From assembly GCA_016712145.1 (NCBI GenBank), contig JADJRO010000001.1, positions 1,612,001 through 1,676,000 on the forward strand: a DNA stretch of 64,000 nucleotides. The letters are read 5' to 3'. The stretch comes from Saprospiraceae bacterium. GTDB taxonomy: Bacteria > Bacteroidota > Bacteroidia > Chitinophagales > Saprospiraceae. Below the pieces are notes generated by a model, which saw nothing but the letters and a program-made list of their open reading frames with translations, was not told the DNA's origin and made no database searches. Below are positions 39,539 through 48,372 of the stretch, piece by piece. The translations under genes were made by a program, and so were the position numbers. The first letter of the stretch is position 1; every line of letters begins with the position of its first letter.

Positions 39539-41014
39539 TTAAATTATGTCTGTTTCCTCTTCTTCTTCTGATTCATCAAAAGACATTAGGGTTCCGGGTA
39601 TTTCTTTTTGAGAATTGAGTCCAAGTTTTTTCATTTTTTCAGCGCGACTGACCAAACTTCCACGGCCATCTCGTAACTGTCCAACTGCTTTGTGATATGC
39701 ATCCTGTGATTTATTGAGATGCTTGCCAACATCTTCCATGCTTTCTAAAAACCCAATGATTTTGTCGTACATACGTTCTCCTTGTTTGGCAATTTCCAAT
39801 GCATTTTTACTTTGTTGTTCGCGCTTCCAGAGGTCAGCAATTAATTTTAGGGAGGTGATTAAATTCGTCGGACTAATCAACAATATTCGTTTGGCATAGG
39901 CGTAGGCCCACAGTTCCTGATCTTCCTGCATTGCAATGAGATAAGCCGGTTCGATTGGTACAAACATCATGGTAAAATCCAGGCTTTCAACTAAGGTATC
40001 GTATTTTTTATCACCTAATTGATCAATATGTTGGTACATGGATTTTACATGTTCCTTAAGAGCTGCATCCTGATCTTCTTTTGTTTCAGAAGATGAAAAA
40101 CGATCGTAAGCGATGAGTGAAACTTTTGAATCAATGATGATCGTCCGGTTATCAGGTAAATACACCACAACGTCCGGTTGAAGGCGTTTACCATCTTCGG
40201 TTTGCATGCTGACTTGAACTTTATATTCCCGGTTCTTCTGCAAACCTGATTTTTCCAAAATACTTTCTAATATGATTTCACCCCAGTTTCCTTGTTTTTT
40301 AGATTGTCCTTTAAGTGCTGATGCAAGGTTATTGGCTTCCTTACTTAATTTGTGATTCATTTCAACCAACTCCTTGACACGTTCTTCCAGTGAAAAACGT
40401 TGCTTCGATTCTTTATCATAAGTTTCTTCGACACGTTTTTTAAACTGATCTATATTTTCACCCAAAGGTTTTAGAAGACTGTCAAGATTTTCTTTGTTGG
40501 CAGATGTAAATTTCTGGGATTTTTCTTCCAGAATTTTTTGTGCCAATTCTTGAAATTCCAACTGTGCACGATTCTTCATCTCTTCAAAATCACGTTTTTG
40601 GTTTTCCAGTTTTTCAAGAAAAAAATGATTTTGAGTTTTGCTTTCAGCCAGGTTTTGTTTCAGCTGATTAATTTCATTCTGGCGCGCGTAATTCTCATTT
40701 TTTTGTTCAGTTAATTCACCAACTGCTTTTTGCAACTGTTCCTTAGCATTTTGAATATGACTCAACAGCGATGCATTTTCAGAAATCAAACTATTGAGTT
40801 CACCTTGTTTCTGTTCAAGTTTTAAATTATTCTGCAATAATTGCATATCATATTCCTTGAGTCGTTCATCAGCTGACTTTATTCGAGCTTCCTGCGAACT
40901 ACACAAATTTCTAAGTGCTTCTCCTTTCTTATTTTGGTTTAAATAATTGAGTAAAAAAAATATCAGACCGATTGCAAGCCCGAGTAAGAGCGAAATAAAA
41001 TCAAATGATTGCAT
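39539..41014 (-). CDS. rmuC: RmuC-family DNA recombination protein
   Basis: A 491-residue protein: one N-terminal membrane helix (residues about 5-25), a long coiled coil (about 30-215) and the RmuC nuclease-like domain (about 230-430), with GNWGEIILESILEKSGL, LQPDVVVYLPDNR and IIIDSKVSLIAYDRF. The PD..IDSK pattern is that of the restriction-endonuclease fold. RmuC limits inverted-repeat rearrangements, which is of interest given the palindromes in this window. The tail is acidic (SEEEEETD). Single gene, unrelated neighbours. Confidence 0.93.
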   Translation of the reverse strand: MQSFDFISLLLGLAIGLIFFLLNYLNQNKKGEALRNLCSSQEARIKSADERLKEYDMQLLQNNLKLEQKQGELNSLISENASLLSHIQNAKEQLQKAVGELTEQKNENYARQNEINQLKQNLAESKTQNHFFLEKLENQKRDFEEMKNRAQLEFQELAQKILEEKSQKFTSANKENLDSLLKPLGENIDQFKKRVEETYDKESKQRFSLEERVKELVEMNHKLSKEANNLASALKGQSKKQGNWGEIILESILEKSGLQKNREYKVQVSMQTEDGKRLQPDVVVYLPDNRTIIIDSKVSLIAYDRFSSSETKEDQDAALKEHVKSMYQHIDQLGDKKYDTLVESLDFTMMFVPIEPAYLIAMQEDQELWAYAYAKRILLISPTNLITSLKLIADLWKREQQSKNALEIAKQGERMYDKIIGFLESMEDVGKHLNKSQDAYHKAVGQLRDGRGSLVSRAEKMKKLGLNSQKEIPGTLMSFDESEEEEETDII

Positions 41015-41074
41015 GGATTAAAATTAAAACAAATTTGAGTGATCCCGGGTTTTGAAATGGGTTGGTTAAATTAA

Positions 41075-41245
41075 TTATTCTGTTAGTTTTAGCCCTCTGT
41101 AAATTCTCCAGCTTCCGTAGAGGATGCAGGCAATAGAAAACACATAGCCCCAAGGTGCTGAAATTATAGGGTAGAAATATACATACCCACCCAAGACGAT
41201 GTAGCTGATTCCCAATAAAATGAAAAATATCCTTCGCAGGAGCAC
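41075..41245 (-). CDS. 56-aa two-helix membrane protein at the end of the TonB operon
   Basis: A small gene reads on directly from tonB: its GTG start overlaps the last base of the tonB TAG stop (TAGTG), so it is translationally coupled. The product is VLLRRIFFILLGISYIVLGG (N-terminus, first helix about residues 5-22), then a short loop, a second helix about 32-46, and a basic end SWRIYRGLKL. Similar two-helix proteins of about 60 residues stand after tonB in other Bacteroidota. Function unknown; a role in the TonB-ExbBD complex is plausible. Confidence 0.7.
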   Translation of the reverse strand: MLLRRIFFILLGISYIVLGGYVYFYPIISAPWGYVFSIACILYGSWRIYRGLKLTE

Positions 41246-42063
41246 TAGCCCTCCAACTTAAATCGGATTGGGAGCGTAAAACTCACCGGGACGGCTTTGC
41301 CATTGTGTTTGCCTGGTTTCCAATTTGGCATGGATTTGACTACCCGTGAAGCTTCCTCGTCGCAACCGCCGCCAATGCCTCGGGCAACCTGTACCCTTTG
41401 GATGTCGCCATCTTTGGTTACGACAAACTGGATTACTACGGTTCCTTCAATTCCGTTTTCTTTGGCAATAGCCGGATAACGGATGTGCTCACGTATGTAT
41501 TTCATCATGGCTGCATCGCCATCTGGAAATGCGGGCATTTGTTCAACAAACTTAAATACCTCTTCCTCCTTTTTCTCTTCAACTACTGGTGGAGGAGGTT
41601 CAAGCAAGGATGCATCGATTCCATCTTTATCGCCTTCTTTCGTTTCTGTGGCAATTTCCTTATCCTTCATTTCCTCAATTGTTGGAGGTGGTGGTTCTTC
41701 TTCTTTTACTTCCTCATCTTTTTTAACCTTCGGGGGAACAAATTTTATTTGATCTTTAATTGGTGGAGGCTCTACTTTTGGTGGAGGAGGTGGCGGTGGT
41801 TTTTTAGGATCCAGCGGTGGTGCATCTGCTAAAACCACTTCTTTCATAATTTCTTTATCTGCTTTTTCAGGGATCCAACCTTTCACCATTTTAATGATCA
41901 TGGGCATACTGATTCCCAATATAAAAAGCAAGATGCCCAAAATGGCAGAACGAGCCATGTTGTCGTCGTAAATTTTACGCAACAAATAGGCACCATAGGA
42001 TTTATTTCGTCCTTCAAAGACGATTTCATCCATGCTTAGTTTCATATAATCTTTATTCTCCAT
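41245..42063 (-). CDS. tonB: TonB family energy transducer
   Basis: A 272-residue protein with a cytoplasmic head (FEGRNKSYGAYLLRKIYDD, the Bacteroidota signature), one membrane helix at about 40-58, a proline- and lysine/glutamate-rich periplasmic linker (for example PPPPPPKVEPPP), and a C-terminal TonB domain (FPDGDAAMMKYIREHIRYP, then GTVVIQFVVTKDGD, ending IRFKLEG). It passes proton-motive energy from ExbBD to receptors such as the two encoded in this window. It is the fourth gene of an ExbB-ExbD-ExbD-TonB operon, 47 bp after the second exbD. Confidence 0.94.
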   Translation of the reverse strand: MENKDYMKLSMDEIVFEGRNKSYGAYLLRKIYDDNMARSAILGILLFILGISMPMIIKMVKGWIPEKADKEIMKEVVLADAPPLDPKKPPPPPPPKVEPPPIKDQIKFVPPKVKKDEEVKEEEPPPPTIEEMKDKEIATETKEGDKDGIDASLLEPPPPVVEEKKEEEVFKFVEQMPAFPDGDAAMMKYIREHIRYPAIAKENGIEGTVVIQFVVTKDGDIQRVQVARGIGGGCDEEASRVVKSMPNWKPGKHNGKAVPVSFTLPIRFKLEG

Positions 42064-42110
42064 TGCTTTTTATTTAAGCGTATTAATGGTATAACAAAAA
42101 TTTCTTCAAT

Positions 42111-42677
42111 TTATTTCCTGGATTGACCAATCTTTAAACAAACCAGACTGTCCACTGGATCATTTGGCTTTAAGATTGCGTAAGTCCGAACATTGTTAAT
42201 GGTCATTTCATCCAGAATATCAACGATGTTTTTGTATTTAGACCCTGGTAAGGGTTTAATCATTACAAACAAGTTGGTCGTATCCGTCCACATTTCGTGG
42301 ACTTCTTTGATTCTCCTTTTAATAATTTGACGAACGCCATTGGCACTGTAATCCACACTGTCTAATTCCAAATTGGTATCGGCATTGATTTCATCCGGAG
42401 ATACATACCAATACACTAAATTATTATTACCCAAAAGGAAATTGACAGTTTTGGACATTTTGATGGGTGGTTCTTCAACATCTTCCTTTTGTTTGGCCGG
42501 TTTATTTACCTCCATGGTTTTGGGTTTATTGAAGGTAGTTGCCAACATAAAGAAGGTAATCAATAAAAAGCCCAGATCCACCATCGCTGTAAGGTCTACA
42601 CGAGTAGACATCTTTTTCGATCGCGCCTTCTTTTTTCCTTTCTTCGCCCCACTTTCCGGGACATTCATTTCAGCCAT
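42111..42677 (-). CDS. exbD: ExbD/TolR-family biopolymer transport protein (second copy)
   Basis: A 188-residue protein with a lysine-rich cytoplasmic start, one helix with the functional aspartate in TRVDLTAMVDLGFLLITFFM, and a periplasmic domain. With ExbB it forms the proton-driven motor for TonB. It is 33 bp after the first exbD, and differs from it in sequence; a pair of distinct ExbD proteins is usual in this phylum. Confidence 0.93.
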   Translation of the reverse strand: MAEMNVPESGAKKGKKKARSKKMSTRVDLTAMVDLGFLLITFFMLATTFNKPKTMEVNKPAKQKEDVEEPPIKMSKTVNFLLGNNNLVYWYVSPDEINADTNLELDSVDYSANGVRQIIKRRIKEVHEMWTDTTNLFVMIKPLPGSKYKNIVDILDEMTINNVRTYAILKPNDPVDSLVCLKIGQSRK

Positions 42678-42710
42678 AATTCATTTGAATTGTTTGCTTT
42701 AAAAATGATT

Positions 42711-43316
42711 TTACTCTTTACCGGTTCGAGCCGATGTAATTAAATTAAAACGATTGACTTTTTGTTCCTGAAGCGTTTCAATTACTTTATCAAAGGCTTT
42801 GTATTCAGTTGTCTTATCTGCCTTAATGGCAATTCTTAAATTATTATTGGCACGTCTTGAAAATAAAATCAAGTCCTGCAATTGATGTTCACCTCCCGCG
42901 GTATCAATTTTCATACCTGGTTGTGCAGCTGTTGCACGGGTATTAATATCCTGATCCAAAAATTGAGGCAACTGGCGAATATCCATTCCCCACAATTCAG
43001 TGAGTCGAAATGCATCCCGTTGTTTTGGTGAAAATTTTATACTGTAGGCTTCCTCCAGTTTATCCAATAAAGCCAAACGGGTATTTTGATCATCCAAACC
43101 CATAAATACTTTTCCATCCGGTGAAATATGGATCATTAATATGTCCTTATCTGGAATTGGAATTTGGGCCGTTGAAGAAGGGATGTCAATTTGCACAACC
43201 TCTTGTGGTCTGAATTTGGTAGTAAGAATAAAGAAGGTCAATAGTAAGAATGCGACATCACACATCGCAGTCATATCAATGGCCGTACTTTTTCGTGGAA
43301 CTTTAACCTTTGGCAT
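42711..43316 (-). CDS. exbD: ExbD/TolR-family biopolymer transport protein (first copy)
   Basis: A 201-residue protein with one membrane helix containing STAIDMTAMCDVAFLLLTFF (the conserved aspartate that conducts protons) and a longer periplasmic domain than its neighbour, with an insertion around residues 85-140. It lies 24 bp after exbB. It forms the TonB motor with ExbB and the second ExbD. Confidence 0.93.
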   Translation of the reverse strand: MPKVKVPRKSTAIDMTAMCDVAFLLLTFFILTTKFRPQEVVQIDIPSSTAQIPIPDKDILMIHISPDGKVFMGLDDQNTRLALLDKLEEAYSIKFSPKQRDAFRLTELWGMDIRQLPQFLDQDINTRATAAQPGMKIDTAGGEHQLQDLILFSRRANNNLRIAIKADKTTEYKAFDKVIETLQEQKVNRFNLITSARTGKE

Positions 43317-43340
43317 AATGGTATGCTAGTGGTTTATAGA

Positions 43341-44162
43341 TTAATGCTTGGAAGCAAATGTTTGAGCAATTGTAAAACCCGCTTCATCAATACCATAAGT
43401 CAATCCATCAATCCTTGTTGTGAAATAATTGTATGATATGATGGCAAGTGCAGAGGTAGAGATACCTAAAGCCGTATTGATCAAAGCCTCAGAAATACCC
43501 GTTGATAAGGCTACTGCATCCGGAGCTCCTGCGGTTGCAATGGCAGAGAATGCTCGGATCATTCCAAATACAGTACCTAATAATCCGAAAAGGGTTGCCA
43601 CTGAAGAAATCGTAGCAAGAATTACCAGGTTTTTTTCCAACATGGGTAATTCCAAAGAAGTCGATTCTTCAATTTCTTTTTGGATAGCCAATACTTTATG
43701 ATCTTTATCAAGATCTGTAGCTTTTGTCATCTCTTTGTACTTTGTCAAACCTTCACGGATCACATTGGCAACAGAACCTTTTTGTTTGTCACACTCAGCA
43801 ATGGCCTGATCGATTTGATTTCCATCTAAGAGTTGTTTGATTTTGCGAACAAACCCCTGAATCGAACCTTTTCCTGATGCAGCACCAATGGTCAACATCC
43901 GTTCGATAATTACAGCAATAACAATCATAAAAAGACCCATAAGGATTGGAACCAGAATTCCTCCTTTGTACATCATCCCTAAATAATCACCGGGATGGGG
44001 ATGTCCATTTGGATCGCCCCCTTCAAAGTGAGCTGGACTTCCAAGAATAAACATGTAAACTAATACACCTACAACGATTGCCACAGGGATAACAATGGCT
44101 GCAAATAACGAACTGAATTTACTACTGGATGCTTCTGCACCCTTTGTGTTTGGATTACTCAT
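43341..44162 (-). CDS. exbB: MotA/TolQ/ExbB proton channel protein
   Basis: A 273-residue protein with helices at about 20-42, 70-90, 160-185 and 205-230. The family core is IIERMLTIG, the cytoplasmic loop ECDKQKGSVANVIREGL, and ISSVATLFGLLGTVFGMIRAF with the helix that lines the proton path. It is first in the exbB-exbD-exbD-tonB-small gene operon. The promoter lies in 44163-44300, but I find no full consensus. Confidence 0.94.
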   Translation of the reverse strand: MSNPNTKGAEASSSKFSSLFAAIVIPVAIVVGVLVYMFILGSPAHFEGGDPNGHPHPGDYLGMMYKGGILVPILMGLFMIVIAVIIERMLTIGAASGKGSIQGFVRKIKQLLDGNQIDQAIAECDKQKGSVANVIREGLTKYKEMTKATDLDKDHKVLAIQKEIEESTSLELPMLEKNLVILATISSVATLFGLLGTVFGMIRAFSAIATAGAPDAVALSTGISEALINTALGISTSALAIISYNYFTTRIDGLTYGIDEAGFTIAQTFASKH

Positions 44163-44594
44163 AACCGACTGGAATTAACAGTTTTGAATGAATTAAAAAA
44201 TTTTATTCTAAAATGATAGAAGAAAAAACAGCCAAACCAAACAAATGCAAAGTTTTAGCATAGCGGTATTTCCTCTTGTTTGCGTAATGATAAAACGATT
44301 TCGTTGAAAAAATGTGCTTGCAGGAAATGGAAATTTAAAAAAAAATATATTAATTATATTTATAATACATAATGCGCTATTATTTGATCTTATATACATT
44401 ATAAATAAAACAGACATTTTAATGTTACCAAAATATAATCTTGAGAACGTATTGAATCCTTCCAATTTTTCAGGTTTTAATGGGTTTCCATCCTGTTTAG
44501 CTGGCAAAATAAAATTTCGAGTCAATAAAAATGCAAAATGCCACGTACAAAAGGAATGTACATGGCATTTTAGCTATTAATTTTTTATCAGGGC
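44163..44594. other. Intergenic region between ExbB operon and OmpA gene
   Basis: About 430 bases. It contains a strong hairpin (44535-44571) ending the OmpA gene and the unlocated promoter of exbB. No coding signal was found; the reading frames there have no family features. Confidence 0.45.
44535..44571 (-). terminator. Terminator of the OmpA lipoprotein gene
   Basis: AAAATGCCA and TGGCATTTT pair, then after one mismatch GTACA with TGTAC (15-bp stem, 7-base loop). It lies 24 bp after the stop codon on the minus strand; the T tract is short and interrupted. Confidence 0.65.
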
Positions 44595-45488
44595 TTAGCT
44601 CTGAGGGGCGATCAATTTAAAGAATTGATCTAATTGTGGTACCAGAATTATTTCGGTCCGACGGTTTGCTTTTCTTCCTTCTGCATTGTCATTGGCTGCT
44701 TTTGGATCATATTCTGAGCGACCTCCTGCAGTCATGCGACTTGGGCTCACTTTGTATTTCTTTTCCAACATACGAACCACTGCAGTTGCTCTTTTTGTAC
44801 TCAGGTCCCAGTTGTCTGCTACACAGTCATTAGACATCGGTACATTGTCCGTATGGCCTTCAACCATAATGTTCAGGTCTTTATGATCATTTAAGACTTT
44901 AGCAATTTTTTCAAGAACCATTCCTGCTTTTTCATTGATACTTGCACTCGCTGTTTTAAATAACATTTTATCAGAAAGCGAAATAAACACAACGCCTTTC
45001 TTAACTTCGATATTTACGTCCTCAGAATTAATACCTGAAAGCGATCTTTTCAGGTTAAGGATCAATGCCATATTGAGGGAATCTTTACGAGCCATCGCAT
45101 TGTTAAGATCCTTGATGTAGCGATCTTTTTCATTCAAGGCATCCAAGGATTTCTTAATACTTTCTGCACCTGCTTTACTTACAATGGATAAATCTGATAA
45201 ACGATCCAATAAATTGTTATTGGTTTTTTTCAGCATTTCCATTTGCTCTTCAAGCGATTTAATTTTGCTTGATTTGGATTTGGATTCAGCATCCAAGGTA
45301 GCTACCTGACTTTTGCAATCAGAAGCTATTTTAGCTTTCTCAGTTTCACAGTTTGCAAGGTTGTCATTGCATTTTTGCAAACTCATTTTAGCATTTTCCA
45401 TTTCAGACTGAAGATCTTTGTATTTTTTACTTGATACACAAGAAGCTAAGAACAAAACAGAAAAAGCAAGCGTTACAATCTTATTCAT
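44595..45488 (-). CDS. OmpA-family peptidoglycan-binding lipoprotein
   Basis: A lipoprotein of about 297 residues. I chose ATG 45488 (MNKIVTLAFSVLFLASC), which gives a proper lipobox; the longer frame does not. Residues about 20-110 are a coiled coil, and the C-terminal 120 residues form an OmpA domain (VEGHTDNVPMSND, DLSTKRATAVVRMLEKKY, GGRSEYDPKAAND, NRRTEIIL), which binds diaminopimelate in peptidoglycan. It links the outer membrane to the wall. Followed by a terminator; single-gene unit. Confidence 0.9.
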   Translation of the reverse strand: MNKIVTLAFSVLFLASCVSSKKYKDLQSEMENAKMSLQKCNDNLANCETEKAKIASDCKSQVATLDAESKSKSSKIKSLEEQMEMLKKTNNNLLDRLSDLSIVSKAGAESIKKSLDALNEKDRYIKDLNNAMARKDSLNMALILNLKRSLSGINSEDVNIEVKKGVVFISLSDKMLFKTASASINEKAGMVLEKIAKVLNDHKDLNIMVEGHTDNVPMSNDCVADNWDLSTKRATAVVRMLEKKYKVSPSRMTAGGRSEYDPKAANDNAEGRKANRRTEIILVPQLDQFFKLIAPQS

Positions 45489-45523
45489 TTTGGTATATTG
45501 TTTAAATATTTTAAAATTTGCCA

Positions 45524-45531
45524 CAAAAGTA
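45524..45531 (-). promoter_or_regulatory. Candidate -7 element of the OmpA gene
   Basis: TACTTTTG on the minus strand matches TAnnTTTG exactly, 35 bp upstream of the start codon. No TTG at the -33 spacing. Confidence 0.4.
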
Positions 45532-45603
45532 CAATTTTGACACGTTTTATTGATAAAATATATGTTAATGATGTGGAGAAGAGGAAATAGGTTGAAAGGG
45601 CTG

Positions 45604-45676
45604 TTGGACTATTAGACTGATAGACTATAAGGCTGATAGACTATAAGACAGATAGACTATAAGACTATTAGATTAT
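45604..45676. repeat. 16-bp tandem repeat
   Basis: GATAGACTATAAG occurs three times at a period of exactly 16 bp (from 45619, 45635 and 45651), flanked by degenerate copies on both sides. It lies in the 312-bp gap upstream of the OmpA gene and before the DUF2237 gene; otherwise that gap shows nothing more. Confidence 0.7.
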
Positions 45677-45803
45677 AGTGGACAAATTTTGACTTCTGAT
45701 TACTACTTGCTGACAACTGATTTTAGATAGACTACAGATTCAACTCTACAAACTGAGCCGCTGTGTTAATATAAATAATTGATATTCAGTTAAATATAGA
45801 TTG

Positions 45804-46184
45804 ATGAACTTAAAATTAAATGTGTTTGGAAAGCCTTTAGTGCCTTGCAGTATGGATCCTTTAACCGGGTTTTACCGCGATGGCTGTTGTACAACTGGGG
45901 CTGATGATCTTGGAATGCATACGGTATGCATCCGCGCTACAACTGAATTTCTTGAATTCTCAAAACTCAGAGGCAATGATTTATCTACCCCAAGACCAGA
46001 ATATCAGTTTGCCGGAGTTAAGCCCGGTGATCAATGGTGTTTATGTGCCTTGAGATGGAAAGAGGCCTGGGAAGCCGGTGCTGCTCCTGAACTTATTTTG
46101 GAATCTACGAATCAAGATGTTTTAAAATACATTCCGTTTGAAGTATTGTTGGAATTTAAAGTTGAAACCAACAGTTTGTCGTAA
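45804..46184 (+). CDS. DUF2237 family protein
   Basis: A 126-residue protein of the DUF2237 family: FGKPLVPCSMDPLTGFYRDGCC, then GMHTVCIRATTEFLEFSK, then GNDLSTPRPEYQFAGVKPGDQWCLCA and RWKEAWEAG. The cysteines are conserved in the family, which is widespread but has no known function. I chose ATG 45804 over the TTG three bases upstream. Single gene with repeats on both sides. Confidence 0.88.
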   Translation: MNLKLNVFGKPLVPCSMDPLTGFYRDGCCTTGADDLGMHTVCIRATTEFLEFSKLRGNDLSTPRPEYQFAGVKPGDQWCLCALRWKEAWEAGAAPELILESTNQDVLKYIPFEVLLEFKVETNSLS

Positions 46185-46216
46185 AAAAACACTGCCCCGT
46201 ATTTCTGAATGGACCC

Positions 46217-46386
46217 GTTGGACGTAGCTGCAAGCCAGGCCTAGCTTTGGATATTAAATTGAAATGTTGCATTATTAAAATATCGCTAGATTGGAACATC
46301 GCAGCATTGAAACATTGTAGCATTTTCTTCTTCCCGTTTGACGTAGCTGCAAGCTACGCCTAGCTTTTGATATTCAATTGAAACAT
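46217..46386. repeat. REP-like element pair (copies 2 and 3)
   Basis: Two copies of about 50 bp, at 46217-46267 and 46336-46386, share GACGTAGCTGCAAGC, then GCCTAGCTTT, then GATATT and AATTGAAA. In copy 3, CGTAGC and GCTACG form a hairpin around TGCAA. Between them and after them run degenerate words of the type GGAACATTG. A related copy lies at 39.5 kb. Confidence 0.65.
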
Positions 46387-46438
46387 CTTATGATTGGAAC
46401 ATTGCAGGATTGAAAAATTGGAACATTGATTCCAATTT

Positions 46439-47113
46439 TCATTCTTCCGAATCTTTGGAATTCCAAAAATACTTGTTCATAATACCAGATGCCCAGTCTT
46501 TTGCACCCAGTCCAAATGCAATGGCAAAGGCCAATCCAATGGAGCCAAAAAATATACTCACCACATTGGTGATGATGGTTTCACCAATTCCAATTTGGGT
46601 TAGGGCTATTGCCAGTGTAAAAAAACCAATGCAGTAGAAAACCAATTTGCCAATCAATTCAGGGTTTTCAAAACTGCTTTCTTCCAATGATCCTACTACC
46701 AGGCTGGAAACAAATTCTGCAAGATAAAAGCCAAGTATAATAAGAACACATGCGATTAAGACATTGGGGATAAAAAACAAAAACTGATTGAGTAAATCGG
46801 ATACAACTTCTAAACCCAGGAGATTAAAAAATTTGACCATCACAATCAAAATGATCATCCAGAAAAAGATAGAAGAAGCGAGTCCGGAAAAACCCCGTTT
46901 AATGCCTCTTTTTTCAAGGAACCGATGTACACCGGATTTTTGAGCCAATCGATCGATTCCCAATGCATGACTTAATTTATAAACCAGCCATTGGATAATT
47001 TTTGCCAATATCCATCCGATAATTAAAATAATTAAAGCATTTACTATCGATGGAATCATGCTGCTTAAACTTTGCAGATACCCTTCAAATGCGTGTTGAA
47101 TATCGGAATACAT
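46439..47113 (-). CDS. Membrane protein with conserved TM-helix repeats (MscS/CmpX-like)
   Basis: A 224-residue protein with five or so membrane segments. It carries the TM_helix repeat (PF05552-type): IPSIVNALIILIIGWILAK near residue 20 and IPNVLIACVLIILGFYLAEF near 115, followed by AFAIAFGLGAKDWASGI. Related proteins (CmpX) are linked to mechanosensitive channels, but the MscS beta domain is absent here. The function is therefore uncertain, likely in osmotic or envelope stress. Confidence 0.82.
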   Translation of the reverse strand: MYSDIQHAFEGYLQSLSSMIPSIVNALIILIIGWILAKIIQWLVYKLSHALGIDRLAQKSGVHRFLEKRGIKRGFSGLASSIFFWMIILIVMVKFFNLLGLEVVSDLLNQFLFFIPNVLIACVLIILGFYLAEFVSSLVVGSLEESSFENPELIGKLVFYCIGFFTLAIALTQIGIGETIITNVVSIFFGSIGLAFAIAFGLGAKDWASGIMNKYFWNSKDSEE

Positions 47114-47227
47114 AGTATTTATTTGTTAATGCTGATGAAACAAATATATTTCAAAATTAATCCTCTTCTGTTGTCAATTCCTTGGTTCTTAAATCTTCTG
47201 TAATTTTACGAATCACTTTAAATTCAC

Positions 47228-48283
47228 TTAAAAGGTTTTAGCCAATACTCTGAAAATCGTATATGCTGGAATTGCTACAACCATTCCAATAATTCCACCC
47301 ACTCTGGCGCCAATCATAATGACAATAAATATTTCCAAAGGATGTGCTTGTACGCGTTTCGAAAAAATATATGGCTGGATTATAAAATCATCCAGAAGTT
47401 TAATAACGATGAAAACCATCAACACTTTTGATAACAAAGGAAGCGTTTGTGAATAAAAATTCATTTCCAGATTAGAGGAAATTGTAAGTAAGCAAGCAAA
47501 AGCTGCACCGATCACCGGACCTAAATAAGGAATGATATTCATAACGACATAAAAAAATGAAATCAATAAGGCATTTTTGATTCCGAAAAAACTTAAAAAT
47601 CCTGTTGAAAGGAGCATAAGAATGGTCATTTGAAGGACAATCCCTCCAAAATAACGGGTTAATAAAATACTTACATCATCAATGACATTCCGAATTTTTC
47701 GCTCTTGTCCGGTAGGGACAAATGACTCCACGATTTCTGTAAATAATCCACGTTCTTTCAAGAAAAAAAAGCTGATAAACAAAATTGAAAACAAGCCAAT
47801 AAATATGGATCCTGCTTTACTGAGTAAGGTCCCAAAAAAATCACTGATGTGGCTGGGATCAAAATAAGATCCAATAAACGATTTAACCTGGTCTCCCGCA
47901 CTGGGTCCAGGCTCCAAACCCATTGAACGCAACCAGTAATTCAGTTTGTTGATGGGTTCTTGCAAAGCCAAAGAAATCTCATTAAAATCAACTTTAGATA
48001 AAACGACTGCCTGTTGAATTACCAAAGGCACAAAGAGCCAAAGCAAAACCCCTAAAATACTAAACATACTGATTAAGGTTAACAAAGCAGCTAATGATTT
48101 TCCAAAAGGAAAACGCAACAAATGGAGGCGGACCAATAGGAAACCCATAATGGGTTGACCAATCATACTGAGTACCCAACTAATAAGAATATAACTTACG
48201 ACTTCACTGAAATAACTCAGTACAAATAATAAAAAGATCAAGATACCGATCCCGATGATGTACCGGTAGTATTTTTGCCACAT
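47228..48283 (-). CDS. AI-2E/PerM-family transporter, probable C-terminal frameshift
   Basis: A membrane protein of about 351 residues with seven to eight helices and the family segments IIPYLGPVIGA and QPYIFSKRVQAHPL. Members export small molecules or ions; the AI-2 role holds only for a few. I chose ATG 48283 (MWQKYYRY). The frame stops at RVLAKTF, but beyond the stop another frame reads SEFKVIRKITEDLRTKELTT to 47157, which is the usual kind of charged tail in this family. One extra T in the T4 run of the minus strand at about 47235 would join them, so the true end is probably 47157. Confidence 0.85.
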   Translation of the reverse strand: MWQKYYRYIIGIGILIFLLFVLSYFSEVVSYILISWVLSMIGQPIMGFLLVRLHLLRFPFGKSLAALLTLISMFSILGVLLWLFVPLVIQQAVVLSKVDFNEISLALQEPINKLNYWLRSMGLEPGPSAGDQVKSFIGSYFDPSHISDFFGTLLSKAGSIFIGLFSILFISFFFLKERGLFTEIVESFVPTGQERKIRNVIDDVSILLTRYFGGIVLQMTILMLLSTGFLSFFGIKNALLISFFYVVMNIIPYLGPVIGAAFACLLTISSNLEMNFYSQTLPLLSKVLMVFIVIKLLDDFIIQPYIFSKRVQAHPLEIFIVIMIGARVGGIIGMVVAIPAYTIFRVLAKTF

Positions 48284-48372
48284 GGAGTAAAGATACAATT
48301 CAATGAGGAAGCTGTGGCTTACATTTACACGCTTTTCCACGGATTGATCTAAAATTCTATTAAAAACAAATC

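Noticed and set aside
41398..41832. Plus-strand reading frames opposite tonB
   Set aside because: They are the complement of the proline-rich linker of TonB and have a biased, phenylalanine/tryptophan-rich sequence typical of antisense shadows.
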